A stretch of DNA of 64,000 nucleotides. Source: Microstegium vimineum. Taxonomy: Eukaryota; Streptophyta; Magnoliopsida; Poales; Poaceae. The position numbers were made by a program, and so were the translations under genes. The stretch is from the NCBI GenBank assembly GCA_022036555.1, contig CM039127.1, positions 51,906,122 to 51,970,121 of the forward strand, in the 5' to 3' direction. How positions within the stretch are numbered: the stretch's first letter is position 1; each line of letters starts with the position of its first letter. Below, piece by piece: positions 1-11,892 of this stretch. The notes beneath the pieces are model-generated. The model saw nothing but the letters and a program-made list of their open reading frames with translations. It was not told the origin of the DNA and made no database searches.

Positions 1-569
1 GAACGAAACGGATCTGGGCCTCGAAGAGGCAGACAAGCCCAATCTAAACGCGAAACACAAGTACGTTGTCCTTTCTTTGCTCACAAAAGGAAAAGAAAAT
101 TAAAATCAGTTGTGCTATTTTTTCACTTTTCCTATAGTTCAGGTGCCTAAAATTTAAGATCATTTCAGGCAACATTAATATACCACCAACTAGTATAAGT
201 TAGTTGTTAATTTTGTATTTTATTATTTATCTTTATGTTATAACATATTAAATTTTTGTCCTTGTCCTCCTATAGAAATAATTATAATTGTTAAATTGTC
301 TTTGTGCCAACATATATAAGATTTTGTTAGGTTTGTAGTTTTTTTAACATATTTTTTATTTCTAAACCCAAAAATTGCAGACTATGTTACATAAATTACA
401 ACGAATTAAAACTGCAATTTTAGTATAAAATATATGCAATAACTGTCGCTTGAAAGAAAACTAAAATTCAGACACCTGAAATTTAGGAAATCCCTTTTTT
501 TCGAGAATTTGTCCCTTTGAATTGCTACCGTTCCATTGCGTTGTGTAGTCCAACGCAATTGCAGCTTAA
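1..569. other. AT-rich intergenic sequence
   Basis: No convincing coding sequence or RNA gene is visible. The stretch is AT-rich with short A and T runs and ends at the left TAA flanking a MITE. Confidence 0.5.
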
Positions 570-918
570 GGACGTGTTTGGATTGTAGGATTTTTATAGG
601 ATTTTTAGAGGGTTTGGTTCCTAAGGAAAAAAAACATGTGGGTGCGTTTAGAACAAGGGAAAGGAGATTGCCGTTCCAGAGGAAAGGAAATGAGCTATGT
701 GCATTTCAGAGGGAAAAAAGCATCCAGTTAGAACCAATGGAAATTTTGTTGGTTGGCTCATCACGTTTGCATACACTCTTTTCTATTCCTGCAATCCAAA
801 CAGCTTAAAGTATTTATTCCTATGTTTTGTAATCCTGTAGTTTTTCACTTTTCACTCTATTTTTTCTATGTTTTTCTTCTTTTCCTTTGTTTTGCATTCC
901 CATGTTCCAAACCGACCC
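570..918. mobile_element. Tourist-like (PIF/Harbinger) MITE
   Basis: A 349-bp element is flanked by TAA on both sides (567-569 and 919-921). Its ends are imperfect inverted repeats: GGACGTGTTTGGA on the left, and GGGTCGGTTTGGA read inward from the right. A 3-bp TAA target-site duplication with GG-starting terminal repeats is the hallmark of Tourist-like MITEs. The short ORFs inside are not genes. Confidence 0.6.
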
Positions 919-2079
919 TAAGGATTGTTGGTTGGTAATAATTAGGGACGGCTTGCGTTTTGACTTATCTGGTCACCTCTCTAGGAATAATTCCAAAGTA
1001 CTTCACTCAAGTTTGGGGTATGCCCATATGCCCGATAACTCTTAAACTAATATTCGGTTTGATTTACTCCCTCAACTTTCTCACGGTTTAATTTACACAC
1101 AACCAGATTTGTTTTTTGTTTCTTCACGCGCAAGTTATGTTGTAAATTCGAATTCTATGAGGCGATAGCGGGCTTCATAAGTTACTTACAAACACATATT
1201 GTGATTTTTATCAAATTATGTTTTAAAACTACTGTTCTACAGATAGCCACATAATAAATCTTTGAGTTATGATAATTACTATACTAATTTACAATATTAT
1301 AGTAACTCTTTACTAAATAATTTACTATAATGTTATGGTAAATATTCTTATGTATTATAGAAACATAACTAGCCAAAGGGCCTCTAGTCTGGTTCACTGG
1401 TTGGTTAGAGAAATTCAACGGCACTTCTACTATCATGGTGTGGTCGTCTCACGAGGGCTATGGTGTCGTTATGTATGGGTGAGATAGGTTTCAGAGTTTT
1501 CTCGACATGTGTAAAAAATTCTTCTTCTTAATGTAATGTCTGGAGGCTTTTTAGCCCTCGTAGGTCGAATTTTTTTTTAATAGTAACATAACTATCGTAA
1601 ATATATATTCATTTTACTGTAAATATATAGTTGGTCATAAAATAACTTAGTACGTGGCCACCTGCAGAACATCATTACCCATTATGAAAAAAAAAATAGA
1701 GCTTCGTCTGCGTATGTTCGTTCGGGTAACGTGGAAGGAACAGCAACGACGCTGCAGCTCCAACTGCCTGCATGTTCAGCAGTCAGCACTAAACTTTTTT
1801 TTCTTTTCTTTTTTCTTTTTCTGCAGAGATCAGCTCCAGACACCTGACCTGGCTGCCAGTTCAGTTATGTACTCCTTATTTTATATTAAACCAAAATTTG
1901 CATAAAAGATGGTACTCTGGTTAGCAATTTCTGTAGAAATACAACATTATTCAAATGAAAGGAATGATTGTCAACGCCATAGAATCCTATAGAACCACTT
2001 AAATTTCAGATTTTATTAGTATGTCTTACAAGTTACAACAGAAAAGGTACAGGGGCTTAGCCGCCACTGTATATTCTAG
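919..2079. other. Intergenic repeat debris
   Basis: No gene seen. About 1380-1570 resembles the 3' end of a degraded retroelement (a pyrimidine-rich stretch with CTTCTTCTTAATGTAATG, then a T run), but boundaries and target-site duplications could not be found. The ORF at 1654-1905 is low complexity and not credible. Confidence 0.35.
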
Positions 2080-2675
2080 TCTCCGTCAGCTTAATTTGAC
2101 CAGGCTACCTCCAGGCATGCAGTGCTGCCAGCAATGCTCAAGCTCATGCTCAATCACGAGGCTTCGCGTCACGATGCAGAGGGAGCTGATTCCTCCACTC
2201 TGCCAGACATGAATGGAATCAGCTCCATCTCCATCTCCAAAAAAGGAGAAAACACACAAAAAATACTGAATAAAATCCAACCTGGAGTCATTTATTTTGA
2301 CATCTCTCAAATATATATCTCTGAGAGACAGAGAGACTGCTCCCAAAAAGCTCTGTCCTGAATAACAGAGCAGAGCAACTCAGCTAGCAGACATCCTCAA
2401 AGAAGCAGCATATCTCCAAGGTAAGCAGTCGCCAGTAGAGAGGTACTGGCATACATCCAATTCTCCATCAACAAAACATACACATACCACCAGCTTTTGC
2501 CGTATTTTTACTACAATCAGTGTAAATGAACAAACAGGAGGCACATCCACGATGAACACAAATTCAAAATTGAAAGCTTACCCTTTTATTCTTTCAGCTA
2601 CGCCATACAACTACCACATTTTCTGAACCCAAACAAAAAAAAACTACTACTACAAAGTACTGGTGAAAAAAATTA
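2080..2675 (-). other. 3' flank / probable 3' UTR of the lectin kinase
   Basis: This non-coding stretch follows the stop codon of the minus-strand receptor kinase. Parts of it (about 2090-2215 and 2355-2420) resemble 31690-32190 and 33127-33190, the 3' flank left behind by another, mostly deleted family member. It was therefore part of the ancestral duplicated gene unit. Confidence 0.45.
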
Positions 2676-5308
2676 TTACATTAACTCTGCATCAGCGCGT
2701 CCCGTTATAGCAGCAAGTAGTCTAGGCATTGGAGGCATATCAAGCTCCTGGAGACCCTCAAGAACCCTGACAACATCAACCATTGTCGGCCGATCACATT
2801 CGTCATCTTGGATGCACCAGAACGCTACTTTGCACAACCTTTCAGCCTCTTCAAGATTGAGGTCATCTTGCAACAGTGGATCCACCAAACTCTGCAGGTC
2901 ATCCCCCTCATGAAGCTTCCTGATGGCCTGCACCGGGAAATACGCAACATGATAGCTGCTCTTGCTGAAAACCTCCGGCGTGTTCCTTTTACCAGATATG
3001 AGTTCCAAAACCACCATACCAAAGCTATAAACATCGACTTTGGGTGTGATAGGAATTCCACTAAGCCACTCTGGAGCGAGATACCCTGCTGTTCCTCTAA
3101 ACGTAGTCAGGACTCGGCTAAAATCCCTTCCTACAACTGCTGCCATCCCAAAATCTGCAATTTTTGGAGCGAATGACGCGTCGAGAAGTATGTTCTCTGG
3201 CTTGATATCACAGTGTATGATGCATTCGCGGCAACTCTGGTGTAAGTAGCACAATCCTCTAGCAACTCCAATGGCTATTTTGTACCTTTTGGTCCAGTTT
3301 AGGACAACATGATTGCTCTTGCTCTGAAACAGATGGGCATCAAGGGATCCATTTACCACGTGCTCATACACGAGTAGCCTCTTATCACCTTCGCAGCAGA
3401 AACCAATCAGTTTTACTAGATTGATATGCTGGATCATGCCGATCGAGCTCACCTCAGCCCGGAATTGCTTCTCTCCTTGACGAGCATCATCGAGTCTTTT
3501 CACCGCGATAGCGGTGGAGTCACCTAACACTCCCTTGAACACAGAACCAAAACCTCCTCCTCCAAGCCTGTCACTGAAATTTTTAGTAGCACGACATAAA
3601 TCGGTGTACTTAAAGGAGATAATTCCACCACCGCCACTGTCCTGGATGCTGCCGTGTAGTTGAGCATTGCACCACCTGAATCTGTTCCTCCAGATTATAA
3701 ACACTAGCATGAGCACTACTAATCCAGAACCAACAACACTTGCGGCAATAATAGCAACCGTTGTTGGTGTTGTTTTGTTGGTTCTGTTGTTCAAACTTTG
3801 AAGATCACTTTGAGCAAGGCGAAGGTAAAGAACATCTTGAGAGCTAGTAAAAGCATTGCTGTCGGCCTGGTTTACGTTGAGCAGGTCTCCATGCCAGACA
3901 GAGCATTTGCCATTGCTGTCGTAGGAATAAGCCGTGCAATTGCAGTCGCCGAGACAAGCTGCCGCGCAATCGCTTTGCTCGGCGGCGCCTTCTATTACCA
4001 GGGGATTATTGGGCAAGGTTGCTACTTGAGATATAGCGTGGAACACATCTGACGAACCTGATGATGATGTACTGCTTCTGTTGTTGTTGCTAGTAGCTTT
4101 GCAATCCAGGGGAGTTGTTCTTGCACACCCTCCTGTCAGATCACGAAGCTCCCAATCCGTAGGTGACGTCAGAGAGAAAGTCTCCATGCAGGAACAGAAC
4201 GACGACGGACCTGAATTGCCGTTGCAGAGAGTGAAAGGTCCACAGACGGCAGAGGTGACGCAGAAATCAGAAGGCTGGGCGTAGATGGTCTCCCAAGACT
4301 GCTTGGATTCCGACCAGAGCATGAGCTTGAGCTGGCCAGTGATGTCGATGGGGACGAAGACAGACGCCGACTCGTTGGTGATACTGTAGGTGAAGTACAC
4401 CTCGTCGGCGGTGTCGACGTAGTCCGGTACCAGCAGTCCCTTGGTCCTCAGATCCATGTTGATGAGAGCCGTCAGAGCTGACACGAGCTGCTCTAGTCTC
4501 CCCGACGTCCATGACCAGTACCTCACCATCGGGTCGCTGCGAGTTGTGAGCTGCATGAACCCGTTGAAGTCGATGCTGATGGAGTACGATCCACGGCTTG
4601 GATCGACCAGGCTTTTCTTGGAGATGAACTGGCGGTTGAAGTAGTTGCTGTTGCCGTTGCCGCCGGTGGGCTTGTTCCAGCCGATCTTGGCGCCCGGAAG
4701 CCCGACGTCGGTTGGGTAGTCGAAGCTTTGCCACAAGTAGGAGCTGTTGGTGGTGGTGGGTGCTGCTGCTGCAGTGGATTGCGTTGTTTCTGGTAGGAGG
4801 GCAAGGTTGCCGGTGTTTATGAGGACGGCATGGATGACGCTGCTAGCGTTTGTGGTGATGTTGGTGACGACATCAGAGGACCAGATTATGGATTCATCGG
4901 TGCTGGTGGTGTTGGTGGTGATGATGAGCTTGTTGTTGCCGTCTGATGAGATGCGGAGTTGGGCTGCCTTGAGCTCGGATTCAGTGATGGGTCTCTCCCG
5001 GTTGGCAATCCAGACCGGGTGCAGACCGGGATCTTGTTGAACCATACGCCAAGGTACCAGCCAGGGGAGGAGACGTTGGTGGTGGTGCTGCTGCTGCTGC
5101 CGCCGCCGCCTGGCAGGGTTTGGCGGAACTGGAAGAAGCCGAGCGCGAACTTGCCGTTGCGGGAGACGAGCTTGTCACCGGCGGCGAGCGCCTGGCCTGC
5201 CGCGAGAGTGTCGCCGTCAGCGGCAGCAGCAGCTGGAGTGTGCAGCGAAGAGAAGAAGATGAGCGTAGCACCAGCTAGTGCTACGTAGATGGGGTTGGGA
5301 GGCAGCAT
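2676..5308 (-). CDS. G-type lectin S-receptor-like Ser/Thr kinase, one frameshift
   Basis: Single-exon plasma-membrane receptor kinase of the At2g19130 type. Order: signal peptide from ATG 5308 (MLPPNPIYVALAG...), bulb-type lectin domain (GDTLAAGQ, SRNGKFALGFFQ, VWIANRERP), S-locus glycoprotein domain, PAN/apple domain with paired cysteines (CAAACLGDCNCTAYSY), one transmembrane helix near 3690-3760, then a kinase with P-loop LGGGGFGSVFKG, IAVKRLDD lysine, HCDIKPENILL (non-RD) and DFGMA. The likely ligand class is glycan or hydrophobic molecules; that is inference. The frame breaks at 5017-5019, where the codons for P-V-W in the WVANRE motif need one more C, so the N-terminal ~97 codons and the rest lie in different frames. 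Length otherwise (~877 codons) fits the family. A sequencing error in the C run or a young null allele are both possible. An upstream ATG at 5377 is less likely because it would precede the signal peptide. Confidence 0.8.
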
Positions 5309-5570
5309 GGCCGGAGCACGCGACGCGAGGCAATTGTGTTGGGGAGACGATGATGGCGGACAGGAGTAGAAGCACACATCAACAATACTTTGCGTTTGTG
5401 GCAGTGGCGTGTGTGCTGATATGCTACTTTCCTAGGAAGAGCACAGCTACGTGTTGTGTATAAACAAAGAGGTGATGAGATGAATAATTCAACGACTAAT
5501 TGTACTAGAAATACATGGTTGAGATCAGCCTCAACCACTACCATGGATAATGTATGGCACTAGCTAGTAG

Positions 5571-5800
5571 CTACTCCCTCAATTCAAAACACTACAAGTT
5601 ATTTCAAAAAATTTGAAAAATCAAAGCATCTTAAATTTGACTAAAATTATCGATAGAAATATAATGATTTATAACATCAATAGGTATACTATAAAAATAA
5701 ATATTTAATAAATAATCTGATGATACTTAGTTAGTATCATGAATGTTACTATCCTATTATATAAATTGATCAACAATGTTTTAATTTTTCAAAATTCTTG
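5571..5800. mobile_element. Degenerate Stowaway-like MITE (copy in duplication A)
   Basis: Starts TACTCCCTCAATTCAAAAC and contains the internally symmetric AT-rich body seen again at 13084-13334. The right end has been lost here by deletion. It was present before the segmental duplication. Confidence 0.5.
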
Positions 5801-5803
5801 GAT

Positions 5804-6325
5804 GGTGATGGCCTATTGACATATACCTCCGCACGAGTCGGTAGAGCTAACCGAGTGCCAACCCTGCTAGTGCAACCCGCGAATAATGCTCTGGTACCTT
5901 TGCCGTGGTGCTTCTCTTCGACAACTTCAGTCACTTCTCCATCTCCATCGAAGTGGTGCATGGCTTACAGCGTCACGTCGATATGCTCCAGCAACTTTGC
6001 CACGTGCCCATGTATGTGCGGTGGCACAAGGTGATGGAGTTACTCCCCGACCTATCTCACCTCGATGCCAAGGTAGTAGAAGAGTCAGCTAAGGTCGCTA
6101 ATGTGGAACCAAACCGCCATCTTATCTCGCGCTTTTGAAGCCATTAAGGTACTTCGTGCGCGCTCCGGTGGTGATCAAGACATCCACGCGTACACGCCCA
6201 CGATGAGCTCCTGCTTCCCTAGCCATCGCCTTAATTTGGAGCGTCTGCTCTGGTAAGCCGCGCGTGAATCCAAGCTCACTTAGCATGACGTCGAGCTTAA
6301 GAAATAACACGAGTGGTGAAGCTAA
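5804..6325 (-). mobile_element. Ty1/copia pol debris, internally deleted
   Basis: Matches the copia-derived block at 13350-14600 in duplication copy B, but about 0.9 kb of the RNase H region is missing. No open frame remains. The short ORFs in both orientations are by-products of the decayed sequence. Confidence 0.45.
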
Positions 6326-6399
6326 ATAAATAAATTTGAAGAAATTATAATTTGGAACGGACGAATCAATTATTAGCAGTCTAGAGTTGACCGGTAGTA

Positions 6400-7421
6400 G
6401 CAACCAGGAAGGACAGAGGCGGCCGGGTCAAATATTTATCTGGTGAGCTGTCCTAATCGATGGATATATATATCAACAGTACGTCTCGTGGGTTGGAATG
6501 GAACAGTCGTTACGAATGAATACCTTGATCTTGATGAGTACTGTAGTCCCTGGCCTGATGTACGAACGAATATGGTGGCCTGCTGGCATGCACTGCCCGG
6601 CCGCGACTAGCTGGTTGCCGGACGGCGGCGTCAACGACGACCCGGCGCGGTGGCCCTCCATCGATCGATCGCCGCCGGGTAGCTGTAGCATGTACTGTAC
6701 GTAGTAGGCCAGTGCATGAATTAATGCGTGACACCGATATGATATGCTGCTGGTGGTGCCGTGGTACGTGTTCGTCGTCGTACGTTGTTGCGCGTGGCAC
6801 AGCAAGGGCCACGCGTACAGGCCGGCTCTCCTGCCATCGCCGGCCCGGACGGGATTGGGGCGGCAGAAAAAATCTCTGGAACTCACCAAAACTAGTATAG
6901 TACTACCCCGTTCAAAAAAAATGTAATTTTCGTTTTTTCAGAAATCAAACAAATTAAATTTAACTAAATTTATATAAAAAAATATTAAGATTCGTGATAT
7001 GAAACTAGAATCATTAGATTAGTTATAGTATATATTTTCATAATAAAGTTGTTTAGAAACATAAATATTAATAGTATTTAATATAAAATTAGTCAACATT
7101 AACAATCTTGATCGACACGATTTTAGTATATGTGTACGGACTGACTACACTACTGCACGATGACACATGCATAAGTACGCACTAGTGTTATCAAGATAGC
7201 GAGTTCGACGTCGTCGTACGTGCGAATTGGGCCGGCCGGTACCAAAAGTGCATATGCATGCATGCCCCCTAGCTACTCCTTTTCACACTACGAGTAGTAG
7301 CAAGAGGCATGCATATTTTGCCGTGCACATCGATCGGTGCAGTTGGCATTAGAGACGACGACACTCAAGCTTATTCGTTTTAAATTATTCGTATCAACTA
7401 AACAGAACGTGGATGCTACAT
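6400..7421. other. Upstream region with MITE-like AT-rich stretch
   Basis: No gene. 6470-6900 matches 14990-15360 of duplication copy B (shared GGCATGCACTGC and CGTGGCACAGCAAGGGCCAC motifs), which explains the spurious ORFs here. 6901-7115 is an AT-rich, Stowaway-like stretch absent from copy B, so it probably inserted after the duplication. Confidence 0.45.
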
Positions 7422-7422
7422 A

Positions 7423-7515
7423 GTCTCTCCGTTCCAATTTTTTTAAAATAAGATGAATTATCAAATTTAGGGTAAAAAAAGTCTAATAAATTATAATTCA
7501 AACACGGGGAGGGAG
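7423..7515. mobile_element. Short Stowaway-like MITE
   Basis: About 93 bp with CTCTCCGTTCCAATTTTTTT on the left and ...ACGGGGAGGGAG followed by TA on the right, i.e. imperfect CTCCCTCCGT-type inverted ends. It interrupts the upstream block that lacks it in copy B. Confidence 0.45.
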
Positions 7516-8120
7516 TACAATTTATGGTCTTAAGTTTAGTTGCCTTTCTTTTTTTTTCTTCCTTTTTTTCCTTGACAAAGTCGGCCGTCGGGAATATTCG
7601 GTGCGTCCGCCGGGCAATAATCCTAGTTTTCTCCTTGTATCCAGTCAACTTTCTTCGACCATATGGAGGTCCCATGGTAGGTAGGTGTACTGTAGTACTG
7701 CTACGAAGGTCCATTTGTTTTGTCTCCCTCTGCCTCTCCTGTATGTATGGGCTGTTTGTTTGGCAGGATTATGCACTGTTTTGACAGGATTATTCACTGC
7801 TGACTGATTTCTTGTGAAAAAAAAAACACTGTTCCGACTGGATTTAAGCCGGCTGAAAAGTTAGTCCCTCCAAGCAAGCGAATCAGCGCGGCCGGTCAGC
7901 AAGTCAAGCACGCGTAGCGTAGGCTTCAACGCATGCATGCAGTCCCGTCACATCATGTCATCAACTCTCAAAGCTTTATTATAAACTACTGTAGTAGCTA
8001 GAGTACGTATAATATAATCGTCCGTCCTATTCAAATCGATCAATTTGGTCTATCCCGCGCGCGTGTGCCAAACAACACACGACGACAAGGAGATGTGTTG
8101 TTAGCACTAGTAATTAGTAA

Positions 8121-8516
8121 TGGCTATATTTAGAGGTGTTAAATTGAAGGTTTAGATACTAATTAGAAGAACTAAATATGAGTTAATTAATTATAAAATA
8201 TATGGCTAATTCCAAGACGAATCTATTAAGCTAGTCTAAATATATAGTACATAATTTAATTAATAATAGGAAGCTATAGTCAACTTTTGCTCTTCGATCA
8301 TAACAGGATGGTTTCTCTATGCCTACAAGAGCTCCTTCAAGAGGAGGGGCACTAAGGGATCAGGGATGGCGGCGCCTCTATGATCCTACACCTGACTATA
8401 TATAAGGTTAGTAGGGATCGGAGCCCTTAGTTGGATATCTAACAATTCATCACGCATAACTCTCCACACAAACAAAGCAATCCAATCCACCAAAAACAAG
8501 ATACAGGGGTGTGTTA
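8121..8516. other. MITE fragment and LTR-like fragment
   Basis: 8124-8290 resembles the internal part of a common grass MITE (TTTAGATACTAATTAGAAG...). 8320-8516 has a TATA-like CTATATATAAGG at about 8396, then a pyrimidine/A-rich leader ending ...GATACAGGGGTG, reminiscent of an LTR from a gypsy-type element. It is cut by the copia LTR that begins at 8517. Weak evidence. Confidence 0.3.
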
Positions 8517-10110
8517 TGTTGGATTTAATTGGATTTGATCAATTATATTTAGCAATTAAATCAAAAGAAATTTCAAAGCTAGAATTAATACCAGGTGAAA
8601 CTCATGACGTGTTACTAGCCATTAGTGGAATATTTCATGGTGAGTTAGTGGTTGTTTAGTGAGTTATTAGTAACGGATAATTGATTTGTCAGTTACTAGA
8701 ACTAATATAGTCACAATGCCATTATCAACCATGTTGATTAGTCAGTTACTAGTAACGGACAATTTATTTATCAGTTACTAGTGACATAAATAGTGTTAAT
8801 GACTATTAACAATCACCTGTCTCTTCATGTCCTTCGGGGCTATATAAGAAAGAGCTCTCATCTTGACCGCGGGCGTATGACACAATATATCTCACCAAAT
8901 CCACTATTGAGTTGCAATCCGAATACTTCCCGTCTCGTTCTTTCGCACGCACGAGAGATCGAGAGAGCAGGTGCCTCCGAAACCGACGCCGTCCTAAGAA
9001 CCTTGCACGGGGTGTGCGGCGATTAGGTTTTTGGGGAGCGATCCACGACTGCTCGCTTTCATCCGCCAGCGTCCGCTGACAGGAAGCTGTCCACCGGCCA
9101 GAAGTTGTTCACCGGCGAGCTCGTCTTCTTCCTGGTGTTCGCTGTTGACGTTCTTCTTCCCGGAGCCGGAGGCTATTCGAGTTCGTCTTCTTCCCGGAGG
9201 TCGTTCGTGGGACTGCACTGCGAACATCTACCTGCAACGACTGTGGTCCGCTACTTCAAGCAACGCACTATGTCGACTAGTGCGAATGGAGCCTCCTATG
9301 CCTTCGGCATGGGCCCCTCCTCTTGGTATAATGTGATATCTCTAATAAACGTGTTCTCAGGTTCATGTTTTATTATTTTTGTAATGATCAGTATGGTGCA
9401 TGTCTTATGATGTATATTTTGCTAGTGTTATATACATGCACATATATGTCATTATATTTCTGCTATTTAATTTCTGGATTAAATTGATATGGAAATTGCC
9501 TATTTATCCAACAATCCAAAAACCTAATCTTTTAGGAAATTTTCTATCAATGGTTTTGTTGTTGCGTTGAAACCAAATACTTTTGATGGTTCCAATTTTA
9601 AGAGGTGACGCAGTAAGATGATCATGTGGCTTAGTGCAATAAGTTGTTATCACGTCGTAGGTCCGCTCATTTAAGACGAGGAGTGAGCGCATCTTGCTGC
9701 CAACAACCTGTTTCGATGTGCTGTGATTTTAGCTTTGCATGAAAACTACGAGGATTCTTACATTACATACATATCTGGCAAAGAATTACGGGATGCGCTT
9801 GAATTAAAGTTCGGAGTTTCTGATGTTGGCTGTGAGTTGTATCTCATAAAGCAGTTATATGACATAAAATGGTTGATAATCATTTTGTAGTGGAACAGAC
9901 TCATGAGATTCAAACGCTAGCTAAGGAGCTAGAACAGTTCGCATGTGTCTTGACCGACAAGTTTGTGGCCGGCGGTATAGTCGCTTTCTTGGAAGAATTT
10001 TGCTACCTCTTTAAAATATAAGAGACAAAAGTTTAGCGTGGTTAAGCTTATTAGGTCTCTTGATTTTAAAGAAAGAGCGATGGCAAAAGACAATCATGGG
10101 AAATGAATTG
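8517..10110 (+). mobile_element. Truncated Ty1/copia element: LTR plus decayed gag
   Basis: 8517-9513 has the perfect 8-bp terminal inverted repeat TGTTGGAT...ATCCAACA expected of an LTR (997 bp), with a promoter-like GGGGCTATATAAGAAAGAG at about 8838. After it, 9575-10110 gives broken copia gag/UBN2 peptides in several frames (FDGSNFKR then a stop where Trp is expected; EQTHEIQTLAKELEQF; DKFVAGGI). No protease, integrase or reverse transcriptase follows, and no 3' LTR was found. The primer-binding site expected just after the LTR is not recognisable. Confidence 0.65.
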
Positions 10111-11639
10111 ATTTATCTGCTGTCATTTTGGCGTAGAAGAAAAAAAATCAATTACATTGGTTTTAGCAGGTGCTGTCATTGATTTATCTGTTGTTTTTAA
10201 TTACATTGGTTTTAGCAGGTGCTGGTTAAATGCATTACAGCTTTTTGTTTTCCGTTTATAGTATTACAACTATTAGGTTTCCTGTTTCTACCATTGGAGG
10301 GTGCTACTAGATGTATGTCAATTTTCCTTGCTTTCATATTTTTCTTCTGTTCCTCTGCATAGATTCGCTTGGCCTCCAAGGCCAATCTTGGATACCTAGC
10401 TGTTCTACTTTCAACATGATATCTTAGTAAGTTCCATTCCCTACTCCCTGTTACTTTTTTTAAGATTGCAGACTTGAGCCTTATTATTTGTTTTGTTTTC
10501 CCCTAGGCACACGATGTGATGCTTAGTTTCATGTTATATTTCAGTTTTCCCTGTGTTAGGACAAAAAAATTGGGCTCCCAAAATTCCATTCTCTAAATCA
10601 GTTTTTCCTGTGTTAGTCCAAAAAAATGAGCTCACCAAATTCCATCCTTTAAAAACAAACAGGAAATGGAGACATTGGTAACCACCTTCTCAAAATTTTA
10701 TGTCTTTTAAGCCTTTCTCTGCCAGCCATAAATTCAAGTACCACACCCTCTTTCTTGTTTCTTCCCCATCATCTCAGCTTGGTTGGTTCAATTAATCACT
10801 CCATTTATATTTAATCCACAGTTTAAAGATCAAGGTAGCTTTTCTATGATCCGAAACTCCAAATCTTTTTGCCTGAGTGGTATCCTTGTGTGACATCAAC
10901 CTGTCATGTATCCATATTTACAAAATGTTGCCTTCTTATTGGTGCCATGATTTTACCATGGATCACTTCATCTTCTAAACTTAGCACCAATAGTTTTCCT
11001 TATACTTACCGGTGCAGCTATCAAATGTACCAAACCTATTAGTGATATGAAAAACATGCCAGTTTCCTAATACTAAAAAAAGGGAGCGGGCTTACCGATT
11101 TGGATGTCACAATACAATGTTCTTTTCCTTACATCTAATTCATTTAGCCTAATGCCTTTTTTTTTGTTGCTAATTCTGCCCTGGCTTAGTTAAAAATGCC
11201 CATGGTTCATATCAGTGATTAAAAAAACTCATATTTTCCTATTTCTTAATTGATTGTCTTTCCTGTTGCAGACAGTGACAACATGGAGCAACATGACACT
11301 GCTTCGTCGTTTTTTGAGATGCATGAGATTATATTGACTACATCAAACGCGGTTGTGGTTGGATTACCATCTCGATACATAGCAGTGGCTCCTGAGAAAT
11401 GCATATCAGCCTGTTTAAAAAGTTTCGTCGTGTCTCCGTCCTTACCATCTATATGCCGGCAGTGAAATGCGTATCTGTTTGTGTAATGTTAGTAACCACA
11501 TGTCTGCCAACTTGGCTGTTAACTTGATTGGTTTTGTAATGTTACCTACACTGATAACTATGTGGGAAATTGAATGTGCTTTGGTTGTCTTTCGTACCTT
11601 ATTATTTCATATATTTTTTCCCATATTTAAAATTTAAAA
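10111..11639. other. Probable Helitron body with intron/exon-like sequence
   Basis: No recognisable gene. A local direct repeat (about 43 bp around TCAATTACATTGGTTTTAGC) occurs at 10148 and 10198. 11250-11465 looks like a terminal exon: a TTGCAG acceptor-like site, then an open frame ending at 11465 that I do not recognise. Position in front of a Helitron 3' end suggests captured gene sequence, which is inference. Confidence 0.3.
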
Positions 11640-11680
11640 TATCACTGCACACGCCCGCGGTGTCGCGGGCCTTGCACTAG
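11640..11680 (+). mobile_element. Helitron 3' terminus
   Basis: A 7-bp stem GCCCGCG/CGCGGGC (11653-11659 and 11664-11670) with loop GTGT is followed 6 bases later by CTAG (11677-11680) and then T. This is the Helitron end signature: a hairpin upstream of CTRR and insertion between A and T. The 5' TC end was not identified. Confidence 0.65.
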
Positions 11681-11892
11681 TGTCTAGATTCCTCACGCGC
11701 ACAACACCCCATTTTTCATACAGCCCAAGACAAAACACCGGCCTGTAGCTGAACGGCTCAAAAAAATAATATATTGTCTACAACAAGCTAGTAGACTAGA
11801 CGACGGCATGCAGCGTATATATCCGATCGATCGATCCGGATCACTGTATTGTTTCCTCTGCTGCTGCCTGCGTATGTGACTAACGTCAACGT

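Larger units (their letters stand above)
5235..8120 (-). repeat. Segmental duplication, copy A (lectin-kinase 5' end plus upstream DNA)
   Basis: From the signal-peptide codons outward this block matches 12807-15835 and its continuation 20530-20860. Shared landmarks are the start-codon region, a Stowaway-like MITE, old copia pol debris, the block ATCAAGATAGCGAGTTCGA (7180 / 15676), AATATTCGGTGCGTCC (7592 / 15780) and GCGGCCGGTCAGCAAGTCAA (7889 / 20660). The distal part has a third copy at 11893-12800. It represents the duplicated promoter and upstream region of the receptor-kinase family. Confidence 0.8.

Noticed and set aside
2808..5040. Plus-strand and alternate-frame ORFs across the first receptor kinase
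   Set aside because: They are antisense or shifted readings of the conserved kinase/lectin coding sequence.
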